A stretch of 64,000 bases of DNA from positions 8,928,001-8,992,000 of the forward strand of contig NC_059546.1 of assembly GCF_905220415.1 (NCBI RefSeq). The letters are read 5' to 3'. This document shows, piece by piece, positions 58,323 through 64,000 of the stretch (within the stretch, counting starts at the first letter, position 1; each line of letters starts with the position of its first letter). This DNA comes from Colias croceus. Lineage: Eukaryota > Arthropoda > Insecta > Lepidoptera > Pieridae. The position numbers and the translations under genes are program-made. A model generated the notes under the pieces. That model had not been told where the DNA came from. It did not search any database and worked only from the letters and a program-made list of their open reading frames with translations.

Positions 58323-61300
58323 ACAACTTAACCACAATAGATTAACTGATAGTTTAACATTGGCGTATTCCATTATTAGTATTATATTATACAGCTATAA
58401 TTAGAACATAAAATATTCACCGACAAAATAATGCAGCATAACGCAACAAATGTTGCAAAATTTGGAAATATAATTAACCGTAACCGCAGACGTTGAATTA
58501 CGATATAGAATAATGTTTTAACGCCCACTCTGTTTCATTTGTTAATCACCGTGTTGAGATGTTGCTCGGTAATAAGTCTTTAATGATGTTGAAATAAGTA
58601 GTATATTGTTAAAGTATTGATTATGTTAGATGTAGACTGTGCACAAGGATAATGTTTTCGCTGCAATGAGTGAAGTCGAAAGATATTGTATGTAATGTAT
58701 CTTCCAAGATCGTTATGATTAAATCATTTCCTTTCAGACTGAGTATACAGTATATTTCATATATATACAAGGAAATCATGAAAAAATAATTGAAAGTGGG
58801 TAGTAAGTACAACAGAGTAAATAATAATTAATTTGTCACCAGTCCAACAATAAAAATAAGATTTTTTAAACATTGTCGAATATGATAGATTTGCTGAATG
58901 TTAATACCAGTTTCCAGAAAAAATAAAACTACCAAATGTCAATTAAAATGAACTGAAGTTTTTCGTATTTCACACCACATGAATGGTCTTAAAATAACAT
59001 TTATTTGGTATCTTATGCTTTTGACCTTCGCCTTGTATCGATACGGATAACTTTATCAATGCTATTTATTTTTGATCAGTAGTTGATTTCGTCGAAATAT
59101 ATTTTTAAATGTCTTGTAAATATATATTCATACTACATTTATACAATTAAATTTAACTGCAGCGCCTTCATTTTTTTCGGGAGCTCATGCAATGCTGGTC
59201 ATTTGCAATTATTTTTAGCGACGCAAAAATATCGCTTTCAGACACGCGATACGGTCTTTAAAATGGGGACACATGACGAAACATTAAACGTCGAGCATAT
59301 ATTTTTTGCTTTGAAATTAAGTTGCAATTTCGTGATACGAAAAAAGCTTTGATATGTCGGTAGGTAAGCGATTTTATTTGCATGTATTGCGCAATCGTTT
59401 AGCAGGATTATATGATATTATGCGACGGTAATATGCCATTGCGAGTATAATTCCTAGTATTCGAGATGGAATAGATGTCGTTAAAATAACAAGCCCTATT
59501 CTTGGAGGTTTATAACCGTAGACGCGTTTCACTTTACGAACGCGAGTCGTAACATAGTTAAGGGCAAAAAATGTGAGTCAATCAAAATGGTAACGTTACA
59601 TTGATACTGTGAAGTGTAATGGTGACAGATGTATAATTATCGATCGGTGTCAGGTCGTTGTTAATGGTATAATGTGGGCCTTGTCCAAGATCCGACTGGT
59701 TTTTATGTGGTCTTAGAGCAGGACGAGGTGATCGTGAATCCTGATTGGAGTTGCAATGATAGTGATTGGAGCTTTATATTTAGACGATGATGAAGGTGTA
59801 CATGAATAGAATTTTTATTTTATATCTCACAAAAGTTTCGTCAAAATTCTCCGTTTTCGTTACCCAACACTTTATAAAACGGAAACAGTATTTCCTTGAA
59901 TACAAATTCATTGACTGCATAGACTGTGTGTACCTACAGTTGCCCGTATGTTTTGCAAGTGCAGTATGATCGCTTTTACTTTCTTCAGACGACACCCTCC
60001 CCTAAACCTCGACGCTAATGCTAATTCGACAAGGTAATGAACTTTATAGATTTGGCTTTGAGCTAATGGAGTATGATTGACGTGCGACCGTCGCCGCCGC
60101 TGCCACCCGCCAAGGTCGACCTATTCCCACTGACGGTTGCGCACTTTTGAATAACTGTCCTCGATTCCACTCGTCACTGCTCAACGACTCGCCGCAACCA
60201 TATATACCATCGAATTTTAATGTATGCGTGAAATGCACAATTCCGTTTTTGTCCGTTATATTCCCTTTGCACAGAACGAGTTCAAGTTTGTCGCCATTAT
60301 AGCTTCATTGAGGTTAAGAGGCTCACGATTTCACTCGATACTTTTTAAACTTACGTCGCTCCAAACATCGATTACCTACGCGCGTAGATCCCGCGGAAAC
60401 CCAAGCGTGCCCACCGCATAAGTGGAAATAGCGTCCAGTGCAAACTACTCGATATTTAATGCATTATTCAATTTGTAGAACGTAAATATTTATCGCCTGT
60501 AATATCGTATTCAGTTTCTAGGCAATTTCTTCAATATAAATTCGATTAAATCAGTCCATAAAATGGGTGTCGTTTATAGCTTCCCATACGACGAGTGGTA
60601 TAAACCGATTTACGCGTTATTATTAGCGGCGATATAATGACATTCGTTGCGTCTATTCCGGGGTTGGGGCGACCTCGTGTTTGTATGTATGCGAGTTGTC
60701 AAGCGGCCGATACACGTTTCGACCTCTCGCCGTTGTAAATGAAACGATAATTGTCGTTTGCGAATACATAATGGCCCATCGGCATTGGCGATCATCTAAG
60801 AGAATGGAAGGTTGTTGATGGACACACCTTGCCTCTATGCGACGTGCAATTTGCACTGCCGCTGCATTCCGGCCCTTAACAGCCGTGCCATACTATATAA
60901 TTAGAACGGTCTCGGAATGCACATCACCGGTATGCACCTATACTTGCATTGTGTTTATGAATGTGTTTCTCTTTAAGCGATTTCAAGGCAATTAGATATA
61001 GCTCCTAACGTAAAATTTCTAACAGTTGATACTTCTGCGAAGAAAATAAAATTCATTATGCAAGAAAATGCCAATTATGCTAACTGTTTATTTATTATGG
61101 GATGTATGTATTCGCAGATTCGTAGCTACATTTTATAGAGAGGCGTGAGATTTGTTTGCATATTAAGAACGTTAAGCTGTATCGTCTCTATCGCAAATAA
61201 AATTTACATAAAACAGGTCTGTGACGATGACAATGTTTGCTAGCCACGACAATTGTATTATAAATTTATCTAGCATTGAATTGTATGTATCCTGATTATT

Positions 61301-61839
61301 TATACTTCAAAGCTTTTCGGTTAAACACTATTATGATTTGCGGCTATTAGTTATTTATTTAAATGATGTCTGACAGCCGCATGGTCCTTGAGATCGCGAT
61401 GTTATTTAGATGTAGGCAACATAAATTCAAAGGGTAGAGGCGTGGTACAGCTTGTTCCAACTCGTAAATGTAAATCAGTAGGCGCAGCGGGCGACCTCTT
61501 AGGTGTTTTGTACGTGAATTACATATTTATTGCGGCCGGATCTATTGCATCTTGTAAATGTATTGCCGAATAAATCAAGATCCCAATGCGCTGTGTATTG
61601 AATGACGGTATTTATTGTGGCCGCTACAGGTCGTAAGGTTTCGATATTACGTAGCGGGACAGTGTTTGCTAGTTTTGAAATGTAAATAATGTAAAACATT
61701 TTGATATATAATTAAGTGACATAATTTGCATGCTGTTAATAACGGCTGAACATGCTGGAACTCAATTGTTAACATCTATGTATACCATGTTTTTTTGGCA
61801 AATAAATTAATTTGAATTTTAACAAATGATGCATTTAGT
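58323..61839. other. Non-coding stretch
   Basis: AT-rich DNA. GC-richer patches at 60080-60420 and 60600-60900 contain short frames on both strands without motifs. No repeat was recognised. Confidence 0.45.
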
Positions 61840-62427
61840 TTATATGTACCATTGCAATAAGAACGAAGTATTCATATTAGAACGCGAAACAGATGCGAAA
61901 TTCGATACCTCACCAGCAACACCGGTTTTTTTATTGCCGTCCAATTTGAGAAAATCATCCGATTTTTTGTACGGTTTTAGTTGCAATCGCTGATTTGTGT
62001 TGTTATACAAAAAATCGCTTCTTGTTAATCTTGATCCAACTGACATTGATATAGGGCCGGTCAGTTTACTGACAACAGATCGCAGATAGAACTCAAGATA
62101 TAGTTTGTATTTTGAGCACATTGTTAGCGAGTCATTGGTGATTGAGAAATTGGTATGCACTTGAATATAGATGTTGGGATTGCAGAACTTTGTTGTTGTT
62201 TTTGTCTGATAAGTGACGGGTTTAATGCATTTCTTTTTCCGCGAAATAAGAGCTGTGTAAAGAGTAAACAGGATAGTGTATTTGATGTGCAACTCTGAAT
62301 TTGTAATGAAACGAATAGCACGTTTTATAAGGAATACAACGTGCTTACCTATATGTGGCTGTTGATATCGAAATGATGATTCAACGATACTTGGTAATCT
62401 AAGGACATTATATTTAATAACAATAAT
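61840..62427 (-). CDS. Candidate coding exon, 195 stop-free codons
   Basis: On the - strand the frame is open from just after TGA (62428-62430) to TAA at 61840-61842, 195 sense codons. With the local stop frequency (about 7% of codons) such a run is not expected even once in the window by chance. No ATG occurs early; the first is about 90 codons before the end (TMCSKYKLYLEF...). It would therefore have to be an internal or terminal exon. TGTCCTTAG just inside the open frame (AG at 62399-62400 on the + strand) is a plausible acceptor. Segments include SSFRYQQPHIGKHVVFLIKR, KYTILFTLYTALISRKKK and SMSVGSRLTRSDFLYNN. I recognise no family. It may also be decayed transposon coding sequence. Confidence 0.3.
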   Translation of the reverse strand: MIVIKYNVLRLPSIVESSFRYQQPHIGKHVVFLIKRAIRFITNSELHIKYTILFTLYTALISRKKKCIKPVTYQTKTTTKFCNPNIYIQVHTNFSITNDSLTMCSKYKLYLEFYLRSVVSKLTGPISMSVGSRLTRSDFLYNNTNQRLQLKPYKKSDDFLKLDGNKKTGVAGEVSNFASVSRSNMNTSFLLQWYI

Positions 62428-63543
62428 TCAATTTAATTACACCAATATAAGTTATTATTGCTACATATAAAATAAATAATAGTATGGCAGCACACCGTTA
62501 AAAGGTATTTTATCCCTTCGTAATCTCATCCACCTATAATAAATTCAGTAAATTAATTAAGTGTTACCTCAACGAGTTTTATTATATTGCCCAATGGATG
62601 CAGCGAATGCAGCGACGAAATCCGCGTGGGAATCGCTCGGGTTGCGCAGGCGCAGGTTGCGATGTTGCGACATACGGTTGCTTTACAGACTAGGTAAAGT
62701 GTACGGTGGTAACCTTTGATTGAGCCCCGGGGTCTTAATGTCTTTGGTTAAATACGTTCATTTGGTAGAATCGAGTTGCGGTAGGTTGGGCATTAGGCGG
62801 AATGTTTGATTGGCTTATTGTTTTGTAGTTGAAGTAAAGGTAGTGTGATCAGTATAGTCTTGATAAGCCTTTTGTAATATATGTGACGTGCCCTGAAACA
62901 TATCTTAGCTTGAATTTGTTTTTCAATTATCGGTCAAACATTCTGAACAAATCAGCGCTTAAAATAGTGTTGTTACTATTACCAACTATGTATGTGAAAT
63001 TCGTTACAATGCAATGTACATATAAAATAATTTAATTGCAATTTGTTTGCATTCGAAGCGGTTTACTTATTTTTTACTAGTGTCCCACTTGTTGACAGTG
63101 AGCAGTGTATCGAATAATATTTTTATTATCTACAAATTGCAATTGGAGTGCGCTTATCGATATCAATTATTTAGATAAACGCGATTAAGATATAAATCGA
63201 ATGACATTGAACGTACGTTTACTGTTTTTTTTTTACGTTTTGTGTAAGTATATTTTTTTGACAAAACAAAATTATGACCTAGAGACGTGATTGCCTATTA
63301 ATGTTTGGAGTGATGAAAGAAATGTTCACGTTCATTGTTATTTTATACATCAGTGAAGAAAAACATTGTTAATTAAAAGTTTTTTTTACTAATCAGGAAA
63401 GTGGTGGTTGTTACCTACATTATATTATCTAAGCAGGGCTTATTTATCCGAGTTGTTTATTTAGTTCGGAATTCAAAACAATTCGGTATACCCAAACAAC
63501 TCATATTATATAGTGAGTTAAGTGTATCGCTATCCTATTTATT

Positions 63544-63703
63544 ATTTGTAAATATTTTTAATTTGAATGTCTCATTTTATATACACGATAAATGGGCTAT
63601 CTAACGCCGAACGAATTTTTCAAATCGGACCAGTAGTACCCGAGATTAGTGCGTTCAAACAAACAAACAAACAAACTCTTCAGCTTTATAATATTAGTAT
63701 AGA
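63544..63703 (-). mobile_element. Helitron-like 5' end fragment, inverted
   Basis: Read on the - strand it starts TCTATACTAATATTATAAAG, then CTGAAGAGTTTGTTTGTTTG and GAACGCACTAATCTCGGGTA, matching the 5' part of the + strand element at 31217 and continuing GTCCGATTTGAAAAATTCG, GGCGTTAGATAGCCCATTTATCG. A (GTTT)n run is expanded. The 3' CTAG end is not found upstream, so the copy is truncated or too diverged to follow. Confidence 0.75.
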
Positions 63704-64000
63704 TATGTAATTATATCAATCCTGCTAAAAGAACATCAAGAATTTGTATGAATTTAGAATAAATATTATGTACATTCCTACTTAGAGGTATGCTCATTGC
63801 TCATCCTAAACTGTAAGATATTTTTTATCTCTGCATTGGCGGTGAAGCTTGCCGTCTCATTATTTAAAGCAAACGCATACAAAATGTTTGTTTGCACAAA
63901 TTAGTGTCGACGGTCCCGTACTTCTGACGCTCTCTGACTAATTGTCGACGGTTTGAAACTCGTTGGTTGTTTCGTGAAAGTAAAACCTATTTCGTAGTAT
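63704..64000. other. Right-end non-coding sequence
   Basis: About 300 bp of AT-rich DNA to the window edge with nothing recognised. Confidence 0.5.

Overview
This 64-kb window is AT-rich animal nuclear DNA, most likely from a moth or butterfly (Lepidoptera). The evidence is intron-containing genes with consensus GT/AG splice sites, no bacterial-style gene packing, and many short interspersed repeats of types I recognise from lepidopteran genomes: Helitron-like elements starting TC and ending CTAG, short MITEs whose ends read GAAGTGAAACTTCTTT, and an RTE-like 3' tail. Almost all of the DNA is non-coding. Most short open frames look like chance runs.

Layout. (1) 3.8-10.2 kb: the first three recognisable coding exons of a CCR4/CNOT6 deadenylase (Drosophila twin orthologue) on the + strand. 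They encode the N-terminal segment and the leucine-rich repeats. I found no exon for the catalytic exonuclease-endonuclease-phosphatase domain, so the gene either runs beyond the window through an intron longer than about 53 kb, or is incomplete here. Intron 1 carries a MITE just after the donor. Intron 2 carries two tandem duplications and a rearranged fold-back Tc1/mariner element. (2) 26.1-28.2 kb: a single-exon + strand gene of 464 codons with a GC-rich promoter-like leader, an arthropod-type initiator, two upstream ORFs and a distal AATAAA. The protein is not recognised; it is low-complexity, basic and probably nuclear. If the CNOT6 gene continues downstream, this gene is nested in its intron in the same orientation. 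(3) 45.8-46.2 kb: a compact unit with an uninterrupted nine-pentamer heat-shock element (seven perfect units), a TATA box at the expected distance, a good-context ATG, a 53-codon ORF and an AATAAA ten bases after the stop. No long ORF track entry covers it. It is the most interesting candidate in the window: a possible undescribed heat-inducible micro-gene or short RNA. (4) 50.0-51.05 kb: a 5'-truncated non-LTR retrotransposon with a (TTTGAG)n tail. (5) 61.8-62.4 kb: a 195-codon stop-free run on the - strand that is unusually long for this base composition and not assigned to any family.

Other mobile DNA: Helitron-like insertions at 22.7, 25.8, 31.2, 32.5, 40.3 and 63.6 kb; a 1-kb DNA transposon remnant at 23.2-24.25 kb with mirrored subterminal TCACC repeats and an apparent 8-bp target duplication; MITE copies at 3.3, 4.0, 37.3 and 55.4 kb; and several long hairpins (31.9, 57.4 and 57.6 kb). 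I saw no tRNA, rRNA or CRISPR structures. All calls come from reading the sequence; no alignments or database searches were run.
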